Shown here piece by piece: positions 54,133 through 64,000 of a stretch of 64,000 nucleotides of DNA. The notes below the pieces were generated by a model, which saw only the letters and a program-made list of their open reading frames with translations, did not search any database and was not told the DNA's origin. The first letter of the stretch is position 1. Every line of letters begins with the position of its first letter. Position numbers and translations under genes: made by a program. The DNA is from Salvelinus alpinus (lineage: Eukaryota; Chordata; Actinopteri; Salmoniformes; Salmonidae): positions 80,958,699 to 81,022,698 of the forward strand of contig NC_092091.1 of the NCBI RefSeq assembly GCF_045679555.1, in the 5' to 3' direction.

Positions 54133-57100
54133 GTAAGTTTAGTACAAGTTTTATCTTTTCCAAATTACTGCATTGTACCATACTTATGCGGCTACTACAA
54201 ATAACACTGCTCTTGGTCTGCCATGCTGGCACCAGTGTGTAGGGCAGGCACAATGTAGCCTGGTCTCAGACGTATTAGTAGGCAATAATATTTCTTGTTT
54301 TTAGTTGTCATCAAAATCAATAAATCGAAGCACGTTTTTGGACTCATTCAGTAATTTTTACTTGATTAATTATAATCCTGTTGGAAATAATGTTAGAAGT
54401 ATAATTTATTCCTAAATCATAAATTGAAAATTATAATGTTGATGTTTCAAGGGATGTATTCATTACGCAAACTATTTACCGTTTAAGAACCAAACGGAAG
54501 CAAAAAGGGGTGTACTCATTTCCCAAAGTTGAACGACAGTTTATATTGGACAAATTCATCCCTCCGTTTCGTTCCATTTAAGAAACGTTTTGCAACAGAA
54601 TCGGCGTGATGAATATGCCCCTGTTGTCATCAATTTTAGATTCATAGGCCAGTGTCAAAATACCCGTTTATTAAATTTCCAAAATAATAATCATTATATG
54701 CTGAAATTGTTTGTGATATTTGAAGACCAAACATAAGACTCCCTACACATGTGTCACACCTATATTTTGCTAAATTAGTACATTATAAACTGCACACGAC
54801 AACATTTACCAAGCGGCCATTCTACACTAGAATTGATTAGCTTGTTCTACTGTAATCAATAATGCGCGCAAATGAATCACTCGATATTGTATAGAAATCA
54901 ATGGAACGGGACAATAACCGCGGCAAATGACAAACCAAAACGAATTTGGTTTTATGAACTAATCTCCTTGTGCGACAGTGTTTACAAATATTTGTATAAC
55001 TAACCCAAGACAGACAACAGCCTTTCGTTTCCAGTGGGAGCAAATTAATCACAGCAAGGAGGTGGGCAGAGCCAAGCACGAACTAGCGAGAGCCTATTGG
55101 CGCGTTCTAGCATATTTTCGTTAGGGAACGCCTACTTTGCACCCTTAAACGACGCAATTTTCAGAAACCTTGGCAAAGGGTAAAGTCTACAAAACTAAGT
55201 CCACTCTTTTCGAAACATATTTTATTTTTGGAAACAAAAACTGTATTGAGATAAAATGTTCCATCATTGAGAAAATTTGCAGAATGTCGGCCAAAATCCA
55301 TCTTGCGCAATCTTCTTCCATTGCCGGTTTTCCGGCCACTGGGTTTCCATTTGGAGGTGAGTGGAAATGCCAACCGGATGCTTCACATTTATACATCGGT
55401 GAAATGTCTCATTGTTCTGTCTGTGGCGTTTACTTCTTCTTCTATGATATAATAGCGGTCCGCAAACAAACGTTTAAGGTGCATACCGCCACCTACTGTG
55501 CTGAATCACGGTTAGTTCAACATTCCTAAATCCTACCTTTAAAAATGTTTTTATCCTTTATTTAACTAGGCAAGTCAGTTAAGAACACATTTTTATTTAC
55601 AATGGCAGCCTAGGAACAGTGGGTTAACTGCCTTGTTCAGGGGCAGAATTACAGATTTTTACCTTGTCAGCTCGGGGATTCAATCTAGCAACCCTTCAGT
55701 TACTGGCCCAAAGCTCTAACCACTAGGCTACCTAACTCGGTACTTTTGACAAAATAAAAAAAGAGCTCTACTAACTTCTAAAAGACCCTCCTCCATCCCC
55801 CAACCCCGTTCAATATCAATGACCTTACACTTCAATCTTTCCCTCTCCAACATACTTACAACAATATAACAACACATGCTCCACCGTTTCATCGACCATA
55901 CACTCCAGACACAAACCATTCGCATGCTTGCCAACCATGTAATGACGAGTTCAATGTATGCGCAATCGAGCAAACACAACCTCTTCCTTCCTAATCTGAC
56001 CTTTGAATCTTGGTCCACCGACCTTTCTTTGGAAGGCATATAAATGCCAGCCCTTGTGCTCAGTCCCATATCTTCTGCCACACATCTATCAAAATGGCTC
56101 TGATCTTACATTTGGCCTCACTTCTCACTTCACCCAGTAGAACATGAATATCAAACATGTCTAGTTTTAAAGCCCTTTTGGCTATCTGGTCTACAATTCC
56201 TTTCCCTTCCACATCCTAATTGGCTGGGATCCAGCCATTCTCCATAATAACATGAATGCCTCCAATAGTAAGTAACTCCTATTAGATTGGTCAGATGATA
56301 AACCATTCAACACAGACAGGGAATCTGAGCACACTATAATTCTGACAGGCTGAGCGTCCTCCACCCACAGTGTTTCCGGTAGACGGCCAATAAGAAAAGA
56401 GAAACAACACTTTTCTGATTGGATAATTTCAACGAATCACCACCTCACCGGTATCTACATAGTGACAGGGCTTTACTGTCTTTGGTGATGGCTTTACTGT
56501 CTTTGGTGATAGCTTGACTGTCTTTAGCTTGACTGTCATTAATGATAGCTTGACTGTCGTTGGCTTTACTGTCATTAGTGCTAGCTTGACTGTCTTTAGC
56601 TTTACTGTCATTGGTGCTAGCTTGACTGTCTTTAGCTTTACTGTCATTAGTGATAGCTTGACTGTCTTTAGCTTTAGTGCCATTAGTGATAGCTTTACTG
56701 TCTTTGGCTTTACTGTCATTAGTGATAGCTTGACTGTCTTTAGCTTTACTGTCATTAGTGATAGCTTGACTGTCTTTGGCTTTACTGTCTTTGGTGATAG
56801 CTTGGCTGTCTTTGGTTTTACTGTCATTTGTGATAGCTTGGCTGTCTTTGGCTTTACTGTCATTTGTGATAGCTTGGCTGTCTTTGGCTTTACTGTCATT
56901 TGTGATAGCTTGACTGTCTTTGGATTTACTGTCATTCGTGATAGCTTGACTTTCTAATCCGTGTATTTGTTTGTGGCCAGCGACTTTTATAAACATAGTG
57001 ACACGATTTTTCCTTGTAGTTGAGTTTGAAAATGATCAACTGTGTTCAAAGTCCTGCGACGGACAGGCACGTATGATAAAATAAATTATACCAAACCAAA

Positions 57101-60100
57101 TATAAAAATCTGTTTTTAAGCAATCGATTTAGTATCATCTTGATGACTATAAACGTGTATATTAACATCACCAATCTGAGGTTAAAAGGATGTGTAAATC
57201 CACTCCATTTATCAGTTGGAAATGCAAGCTTGTGTAAGATAGTAATACAAACCGTCCACATTAGGGGTAGTTAGCACAATATAAAATAATTCTATATGAC
57301 AAAATCAAAAGCTATTGCAACAATTACACCTAGTTCTCACTCATATAACCATTTGAGTGAGTTAAGAAATGCTCTCGAACACAATTTAGCCTCCATTGTT
57401 CCATTTAGCCTCCATAGTTCCATTTAGCCTCCATAGTTCCATTTAGCCTCCATAGTTCCATTTAAGCTCCATAGTTCCATTTAGCCTCCATAGTTACATA
57501 ATATGTTCCATTTAGCCTCCATAGTTCCATTTAAGCTCCATAGTTCCATTTAGCCTCCATAGTTCCATTTAGCATCCATAGTTCCATTTAGCCTCCATAG
57601 TTCCATTTAGCCTCCATAGTTACATAATACGTTCCATTTAGCCTCCATAGTTCCATTTAGCCTCCATAGTTACATTTAAGCTCCATAGTTCCATTTAGCC
57701 TCCATAGTTCCATTTAAGCTCCATAGTTCCATTTAAGCTCCATAGTTCCATTTAGCCTCCATAGTTCCATTTAGCCTCCATAGTTACATTTAAGCTCCAT
57801 AGTTCCATTTAGCCTCCATAGTTCCATTTAGCCTCCATAGTTCCATTTAGCCTCCATTGTTCCATTTAGCAGCCATAGTTACATAATAAGCTCCATAGTT
57901 ACATTTAGCCTCCATAGTGTCTATGCAGCAGCCTGAATGTTTGACTTCCCTAGTATTGGTGCTGCTGTCAACTCCTGCACTCATTGTCAAGCCCGGGAAT
58001 GAACATGATATCACAAACAGATCTGGGACTAGGCTGTGGGTCTTTACACAGCATAGTCTAATCCCATTGTAAATACAAAACAGCAAAACCCATAACCAAT
58101 CGTTCTCTGCCAGACTGAGATGGAGTTTGTGATCAGCACCACATGGGACAGCCTTCCTGTGGATCATGACCCTGTGAAGGTGACGTTTTCTCCCGGGGAT
58201 GGAGGGATGAAGATGCAGGTGTCTGCTCCCTTCTTCAACAACCCCCCTGGTCCCTCCGGCCCTCCAGGACAGCCCTTCCCTGGCCTCTGGAACTATGAAG
58301 GTGGGTAGAGAGAACAGGACAGCCCTTCCCTGGCCTCTGGGACTATGAAGGTGGGTAGAGAGAACAGGACAGCCCTTCCCTGGCCTCTGGGACTATGAAG
58401 GTGGGTAGAGAGAACAGGACAGCCCTTCCCTGGCCTCTGGGACTATGAAGGTGGGTAGAGAGAGTGATAACAGGGTAGCCCTTCCCTGGCCTCTGGAATA
58501 TGAAGGTGGGTAGAGAGAACAGGGCAGCCCTTCCCTGGCCTCTGGGACTATGAAGGTGGGTAGAGAGAACAGGACAGCCCTTCCCTGGCCTCTGGGACTA
58601 TGAAGGTGGGTAGAGAGAACAGGACAGCCCTTCCCTGGCCTCTGGGACTATGAAGGTGGGTAGAGAGAACAGGGCAGCCCTTCCCTGGCCTCTGGGACTA
58701 TGAAGGTGGGTAGAGAGAGAACAGTGGTGGTTTGTCCTGGCCTCTGGGACTATGAAGGTGGGTAGAGAGAACAGGACAGCCCTTCCCTGGCCTCTGGAAC
58801 TATGAAGGTGGGTAGAGAGAGAACAGTGGTGGTTTGTCCTGGCCTCTGGGACTATGAAGGTGGGTAGAGAGAACAGTGGTGGTTTGTCCTGGCCTCTGGG
58901 ACTATGAAGGTGGGTAGAGAGAACAGTGGTGGTTTGTGCTGGCCTCTGGAACTATGAAGGTGGGTAGAGAGAGAACAGTGGTGGTTTGTCCTGGCCTCTG
59001 GGACTATGAAGGTGGGTAGAGAGAGAACAGTGGTGGTTTGTCCTGGCCTCTGGAACTATGAAGGTGGGTAGAGAGAACAGTGGTGGTTTGTCCTGGCCTC
59101 TGGGACTATGAAGGTGGGTAGAGAGAGAACAGTGGTGGTTTGTCCTGGCCTCTGGAACTATGAAGGTGGGTAGAGAGAACAGTGGTGGTTTGTCCTGGCC
59201 TCTGGGACTATGAAGGTGGGTAGAGAGAGAACAGTGGTGGTTTGTCCTGGCCTCTGGGACTATGAAGGTGGGTAGAGAGAACAGTGGTGGTTTGTCCTGG
59301 CCTCTGGAACTATGAAGGTGGGTAGAGAGAGAACAGTGGTGGTTTGTCCTGGCCTCTGGGACTATGAAGGTGGGTAGAGAGAACAGTGGTGGTTTGTCCT
59401 GGCCTCTGGGACTATGAAGGTGGGTAGAGAGAGAACAGTGGTGGTTTGTCCTGGCCTCTGGAACTATGAAGGTGGGTAGAGAGAACAGTGGTGGTTTGTC
59501 CTGGCCTCTGGGACTATGAAGGTGGGTAGAGAGAGAACAGTGGTGGTTTGTCCTGGCCTCTGGGACTATGAAGGTGGGTAGAGAGAACAGTGGTGGTTTG
59601 TCCTGGTCTCTGGAACTATGAAGGTGGGTAGAGAGAACAGTGGTGGTTTGTCCTGGCCTCTGGGAATATGAAGGTGGGTAGAGAGAGAACAGTGGTGGTT
59701 TGTCCTGGCCTCTGGAACTATGAAGGTGGGTAGAGAGAGAACAGTGGTGGTTTGTCCTGGCCTCTGGGACTATGAAGGTGGGTAGAGAGAACAGTGGTGG
59801 TTTGTCCTGGCCTCTGGAACTATGAAGGTGGGTAGAGAGAGAACAGTGGTGGTTTGTCCTGGCCTCTGGGACTATGAAGGTGGGTAGAGAGAACAGTGGT
59901 GGTTTTTCCTGGCCTCTGGAACTATGAAGGTGGGTAGAGAGAGAACAGTGGTGGTTTGTCCTGGCCTCTGGGACTATGAAGGTGGGTAGAGAGAGAACAG
60001 TGGTGGTTTGTCCTGGCCTCTGGGACTATGAAGGTGGGTAGAGAGAGAACAGGACAGTCCTTCCCTGGCCTCTGGGACTATGAAGGTGGGTAGAGAGAGA

Positions 60101-63100
60101 ACAGTGGTGGTTTGTCCTGGCCTCTGGAACTATGAAGGTGGGTAGAGAGAGAACAGGACAGTCCTTCCCTGGCCTCTGGGACTGTGAAGGTGGGTAGAGA
60201 GAACAGGGCAGCCCTTCCCTGGCCTCTGGGACTATGAAGGTGGGTAGAGAGAACAGGACAGTCCTTCCCTGGCCTCTGGGACTATGAAGGTGGGTAGAGA
60301 GAGAACAGTGGTGGTTTGTCCTGGCCTCTGGGACTATGAAGGTGGGTAGAGAGAACAGGACAGCCCTTCCCTGGCCTCTGGGACTATGAAGGTGGGTAGA
60401 GAGAACAGGACAGCCCTTCCCTGGCCTCTGGAACTATGAAGGTGGGTAGAGAGAACAGGGCAGCCCTTCCCTGGCCTCTGGGACTATGAAGGTGGGTAGA
60501 GAGAACAGGGCAGCCCTTCCCTGGCCTCTGGGACTATGAAGGTGGGTAGAGAGAACAGGACAGCCCTTCCCTGGCCTCTGGGACTATGAAGGTGGGTAGA
60601 GAGAACAGGGCAGCCCTTCCCTGGCCTCTGGGACTATGAAGGTGGGTAGAGAGAACAGGGCAGCCCTTCCCTGGCCTCTGGGACTATGAAGGTGGGTAGA
60701 GAGAACAGGACAGCCCTTCCCTGGCCTCTGGGACTATGAAGGTGGGTAGAGAGAACAGGACAGCCCTTCCCTGGCCTCTGGGACCATGAAGGTGGGTAGA
60801 GAGAACAGGACAGCCCTTCCCTGGCCTCTGGGACTATGAAGGTGGGTAGAGAGAACAGGACAGCCCTTCCCTGGCCTCTGGGACTATGAAGGTGGATAGA
60901 GAGAACAGGGCAGCCCTTCCCTGGCCTCTGGGACTGTGAAGGTGGGTAGAGAGAACAGTGGTGGTTTGTCCTGGTCGTGGGGGTAATTGCATAATCATAA
61001 CTATTACTACCATAATCATTGTGAAGTGAATATTGAATGTATCGTTGATTGCTCATTTTTTATGTGGTTTGTGGATGTTTTTTCTGCCATCCTACTTTAG
61101 GCCACTAGGCACAACAAGATGGTTTTTCAACGCATATAATATAACACTTTTTATGTTATTTTTCTACAGTGGTTGAGGCGTTCTTTCTGGACAGTACTAC
61201 TGTGAACTATCTAGAGGTGGAAGTGTGTCCGTAAGTAGAGGCGTTTTCTAAAGGCCTTGATGGCCTGATTGATGGTTTTCCAGTAGCACTGTACTGATTC
61301 TTGCTCTTCTGTTGCAGACATGGACAACACTTGGTGTTACTGCTCTCTGGAAGAGGTCACGCATTCATGGTAAGAGAACACCATCACATCCTCCCTATGG
61401 ATGAATGACTGAATGGATGAATGACCGAATGGATGAATGGATGAATGACTGAATGGATGAATGACCGAATGGATGAATGACCGAATGGATGAATGACCGA
61501 ATGGATGAATGAATGAATGGATGAATGGATGAATGAATGACTGAATGGATGAATGACTGAATGGATGAATGACTGAATGGATGAATGACCGAATGGATGA
61601 ATGACCGAATGGATGAATGACCGAATGGATGAATGATGAATGACCGAATGGATGAATGACCGAATGGATGAATGACCGAATGGATGAATGACCGAATGGA
61701 TGAATGACTGAATGGATGAATGACTGAATGGATGAATGACTGAATGACCGAATGGATGACTGACCGAATGAATGACTGAATGAATGATGAATGACTGAAT
61801 GGATGAATGACCGAATGGATGAATGACCGAATGGATGAATGACCGAATGGATGAATGACTGAATGGATGAATGACCGAATGGATGAATGACCGAATGGAT
61901 GAATGACCGAATGGATGAATGACCGAATGGATGAATGACCGAATGGATGAATGACTGAATGGATGAATGACTGAATGACTGAATGGATGAATGGGTGAAT
62001 GACCGAATGGATGAATGACCGAATGATCGAATGACTGAATGACCGAATGACTGAATGACCGAATGACTGAATGACCGAATGACTGAATGACCGAATGACT
62101 GAATGGATGAATGACTGAATGGATGAATGACTGAATGGATGAATGACGGAATGGATAAATGACTGAATGGATAAATGACTGAATGGATGAATGACTGAAT
62201 GGATGAATGACTGAATGGATGAATGACTGAATGGATGAATTAATTAATGCATGAAAGAATGAATGAATGAACAATGGAACAGTACAATGTATTACACTCA
62301 TATCTTATAAATATTTAGTTCTGCCCCAATATATTTCATCAAGGTATATTCACATAGACTTACCTCTATTTCGTCACTTACCCTAAAAGTAATCTAAGTG
62401 TCCAACAGATACAGTCATCAATGGTTCAGATTAGGTTTAAAAAAAAAAAATGGCCTCCCGGGTGGCGCAGTGGTCTAGGGCACTGCATCGCAGTGCTAGC
62501 TGCGCCACCAGAGTCTCTGGGTTCGCGCCCAGGCTCTGTCGCAGCCGGCCGCGACCAGGAGGTCCGTGGGGCGACGCACAATTGGCCTAGCGTCGTCCGG
62601 GTTAGGGAGGGTTTGGCCGGTAGGGATATCCTTGTCTCATCGCGCTCCAGCGACTCCTGTGGCGGGCCGGGCGCAGTGCGCGCTAACCAAGGGGGCCAGT
62701 TGCACGGTGTTTCCTCTGACACATTGGTGCGGCTGGCTTCTGGGTTGGAGGCACGCTGTGTTAAGAAGCAGTGCGGCTTGGTTGGGTTGTGCTTCGGAGG
62801 ACGCATGGCTTTCGACCTTCGTCTCTCCCGAGCCCGTACGGGAGTTGTAGCGATGAGACAAGATAGTAATTACTAGCGATTGGATACCACGAAAATTGGG
62901 GAGAAAAGGGAAAGAAAAAAAAATAATAAAAAATAATAATAATTTAAAAAAAATATATATATATATATATGTTTTTGTTTCCAGCAACAACTGCCCCTGT
63001 CGTTCACGGCAACCATCACAGGAAACAGGTGGGAGGGTGAGGCTCTTCTCCCCTGGTGTTACTTCCCCCCTAACGTCAACAAGATGAACTCGTACGCCAT

Positions 63101-63184
63101 CCACGGGTCCGGGGCGGGGCGTACCTACGAGTCCCTCTACCCCGTCCCCCAGGCTGACCTAGTGGAGGGACAGAAGCCCAACTT
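54052..63184 (+). CDS. c4orf33: UPF0462 protein, C4orf33 homologue, first five coding exons (3' end beyond the window)
   Basis: Protein of unknown function. Exons: 54052-54132 (optional N-terminal exon, see below), 58114-58300, 61170-61230, 61318-61369, 62985-63184, all GT/AG with matching phases. The assembled protein reads [67 protein letters not shown]-type [20 protein letters not shown] and [20 protein letters not shown], aligning throughout with human C4orf33 (the human [27 protein letters not shown] and SYFPPNVTKFNSFAIHGS segments). The last about 25 residues are not in the window. Intron 2 is a splice-donor-bearing minisatellite and intron 4 holds a minisatellite and a SINE. Head to head with sclt1, as in human. 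Confidence 0.92.
54133..55530. other. C4orf33 intron 1, unique part
   Basis: AT-rich intron sequence. A 119-codon plus-strand frame (55170-55529) and its antisense shadows have no homologue I recognise, and no splice or codon-use support. Confidence 0.5.
55535..55740 (-). mobile_element. tRNA-derived SINE, salmonid type, reversed
   Basis: On the minus strand: GTAGCCTAGTGGTTAGAGCT (A-box region), GGTTGCTAGATTGAATCCCC (B box), then the 3' tail ending TTCTTAACTGACTTGCCTAG, TTAAATAAAGG, which is the tail of the HpaI-type salmonid SINEs. Confidence 0.85.
55741..56450 (-). mobile_element. Degraded non-LTR retrotransposon (LINE) 3' end
   Basis: Broken minus-strand frames read [16 protein letters not shown] (RNase H-like, with the D-S-LSVL pattern) near 56330, then ADDMGLST-like EDMGLST...[10 protein letters not shown] and [14 protein letters not shown]-like pieces and a GVGGWRR-type end near 55800. 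These resemble the C-terminal part of I-clade elements common in fish. Many stops and frameshifts. Family assignment is from memory of such proteins. Confidence 0.55.
56470..56955. repeat. Minisatellite L, 36-bp unit, C4orf33 intron 1
   Basis: About 13 units of AGCTTGACTGTCTTTGGCTT plus TACTGTCATTAGTGAT. Half-units of 18 bp are themselves similar. The multiple-of-three period keeps frames open on both strands ([12 protein letters not shown] on the minus strand). Confidence 0.93.
57400..57915. repeat. Minisatellite M, 19-bp unit, C4orf33 intron 1
   Basis: About 27 copies of TTCCATTTAGCCTCCATAG with variants TTTAAGCTCC, TTACATTTA and inserted TACATAATA. Confidence 0.94.
58114..58300 (+). CDS. 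c4orf33: C4orf33 homologue exon 2
   Basis: 187 nt from CTGCCAG|ACTGAG to [33 protein letters not shown] begins the part conserved with human. It ends [13 protein letters not shown]. Its last 34 nt and donor are the seed of array N. Confidence 0.92.
58267..60975 (+). repeat. Minisatellite N, about 50-bp unit, C4orf33 intron 2, containing copies of the exon-2 end and donor
   Basis: About 54 units. Each has TGGCCTCTGGRACTATGAAG|GTGGGTAGAGAG, i.e. the exon-2 end and donor. Outer units (58.3-58.7 and 60.05-60.95 kb) also keep the preceding exonic ACAGCCCTTCCC, so they replicate 34 exonic nt. Central units (58.7-60.05 kb) have AGTGGTGGTTTGTCC instead. The array starts inside the exon and ends about 200 bp before exon 3. 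Confidence 0.96.
61170..61369 (+). CDS. c4orf33: C4orf33 homologue exons 3 and 4
   Basis: Exon 3 (61170-61230) and exon 4 (61318-61369) are separated by an 87-bp intron. Joined they read [20 protein letters not shown] then [18 protein letters not shown], the best-conserved segment of the family. The exon-4 donor is TTCATG|GTAAGA. Confidence 0.92.
61397..62240. repeat. Minisatellite O, 16-bp unit (GAATG-based), C4orf33 intron 4
   Basis: About 50 copies of ATGAATGACCGAATGG/ATGAATGACTGAATGG with 4-bp and 8-bp slippage variants. It begins about 28 bases after the exon-4 donor but does not copy it. Confidence 0.94.
62452..62955 (+). mobile_element. Long tRNA-derived SINE, salmonid type
   Basis: A-box-like TGGCGCAGTGG at 62463-62473 and B box GGTTCGCGCCC at 62520-62530, then a body with CACAATTGGCCTAGCGTCGT, GGCGGGCCGGGCGCAGTGCG and GAGACAAGATAGTAATTACT, and an A/TAA-rich tail to about 62955. 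This is a full-length copy lying 30 bp before the exon-5 acceptor. Subfamily name not assigned. Confidence 0.88.
62985..63184 (+). CDS. c4orf33: C4orf33 homologue exon 5
   Basis: 200 nt from TTTCCAG|CAACAA to [54 protein letters not shown] and [19 protein letters not shown]. It leaves in phase 2 and the remaining exon(s) lie beyond 64000. Confidence 0.9.
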
Positions 63185-63199
63185 GTGAGTATGTTTATT

Positions 63200-64000
63200 G
63201 CCTTCAGAAAGTATTCACAGCCCTTGACTTTTTCCACATTTTGTTATGTTACAGCCTGAATGTAAAATGGATTAAATATTGATTTTTTTGTCACTGGCCT
63301 ACACAGAATACCCCATAATGTAAAAGTGGAATTATGTATTTTTATTTATTTTTTACTCCGTTGCCCGAGAGGAAGGAAACCGCTCAGGGATTTCACCATG
63401 AGACCAATAGTGACTTTAAAACAGGTGGAGTTCAGTGGCTGTGATAGGAGAAAACTGAGGATGGATCAACAACATTGTAGTTACTCCACAATACGAACAT
63501 AAATGACAGTGAAAAGAAAGAAGCCTGTACAGAATAAAACATATTCAATAAATATGCTTCCTGTTTGCAACAAGGAACTAAAGTAATACTGCAAAACAAA
63601 TGGCTAGGCAATTAACCTTTTGTCTTGAATACAAAAGTGTTACGTTTGGGACAAATCCAGTACAACACATTACTGAGTACCATTCTCCATATGTTCAAGC
63701 ATAGTGGTGGCTGCATTATGTTATGGGTATGCTTGTAATCGTTAAGGACTGGGGACTTTTTCAGTATAAAAAAATGAATGGAATGGAGCTAAGCACATGC
63801 AAAATCCTAGAGGAAAACCTGGTTCAGTCTGCTTTCACTGTGAGATGAAATCACCTTTCAGCAAGACAATAATCTAAAACACAAGGCCAAATCTACACTG
63901 GAGTCGCTTACCGAGAAGACATTGAATGTTCCTGAGTGGCCTAGTTACAGTTCTGACTTAAATCTGCTTGAAAATCTATGGCATGACCTGAAAATGGTTG
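63200..64000 (+). mobile_element. Decayed Tc1-like transposon, cut by the window edge
   Basis: Starts with CTTCAGAAAGTATTCACAGC and CCCTTGACTTTTTCCACATT, the terminal sequence of a common salmonid Tc1 family. From about 63690, plus-strand frames give fragments of a Tc1 transposase DDE domain (GGCIML-like, then WPSYS- and NLLENLWHDLK-like words at the very end) broken by many stops. Confidence 0.8.

Noticed and set aside
55170-55529. 119-codon plus-strand frame in C4orf33 intron 1
   Set aside because: No homologue recognised, antisense frames equally open, no splice sites making it part of C4orf33.
61384-62301. 305-codon Ser/His/Phe/Ile-rich minus-strand frame
   Set aside because: Translation of the GAATG-based minisatellite in C4orf33 intron 4.
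62463-62530. A functional tRNA gene
   Set aside because: A and B boxes are present but the cloverleaf is degenerate and a SINE body follows; it is a SINE head.
62421-62876. 151-codon frame at 62.4-62.9 kb
   Set aside because: It is the body of a tRNA-derived SINE, which is non-coding.

Overview
The window is vertebrate nuclear DNA, almost certainly from a salmonid fish. The pointers are spliced genes with canonical GT/AG introns, a long tRNA-derived SINE of salmonid type with A and B boxes (about 62.45-62.95 kb), a second SINE (about 55.5-55.7 kb), Tc1-like elements, a hAT-like MITE with the fish-typical TGGAAAATGTA termini, and an endogenous retrovirus. No prokaryotic genes are present.

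Three genes were reassembled exon by exon. (1) The 5' part of a gene for an axonemal dynein heavy chain, closest to DNAH6, on the minus strand: eight coding exons between 26635 and 189, running off the left edge. (2) The complete coding region of SCLT1 (centriole distal-appendage protein), minus strand, 21 coding exons from 53095 to 29435. Phases agree at every junction and give 2067 nt, i.e. 688 codons plus stop. (3) The first five coding exons of the C4orf33/UPF0462 homologue, plus strand, 54052-63184, running off the right edge. SCLT1 and C4orf33 are head to head, as I recall for human 4q28. DNAH6 and SCLT1 both act in cilia.

Roughly half of the window is minisatellite (about 34 kb in 15 arrays), nearly all intronic. 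The arrays are not placed at random. In five introns the repeat unit contains a copy of the 3' end of the upstream exon plus its 5' splice site: DNAH6 exons 3, 4 and 6, SCLT1 exon 15 and C4orf33 exon 2. At SCLT1 exon 4 the array carries acceptor-like copies and abuts the 3' splice site. DNAH6 intron 5 (11.5 kb) is repeat from a few bases after its donor to its acceptor. So these introns present tens to about a hundred tandem copies of a splice-site sequence. In the DNAH6 exon-4 array (about 100 units of mostly 45 or 48 bp) the exon frame stays open through the whole array, so use of an internal donor would add in-frame 15-16 residue repeats. This is the most unusual signal in the window.

Mobile elements: a 9.3-kb endogenous retrovirus in SCLT1 intron 12 (716-bp LTRs that look identical, 4-bp ATAC target duplication, internal region reduced to an integrase tail and a broken env); a 1561-bp fold-back Tc1-like element with 581-bp inverted repeats between DNAH6 and SCLT1; a hAT-like MITE; a degraded LINE 3' end; two SINEs; and a decayed Tc1-like copy at the right edge.
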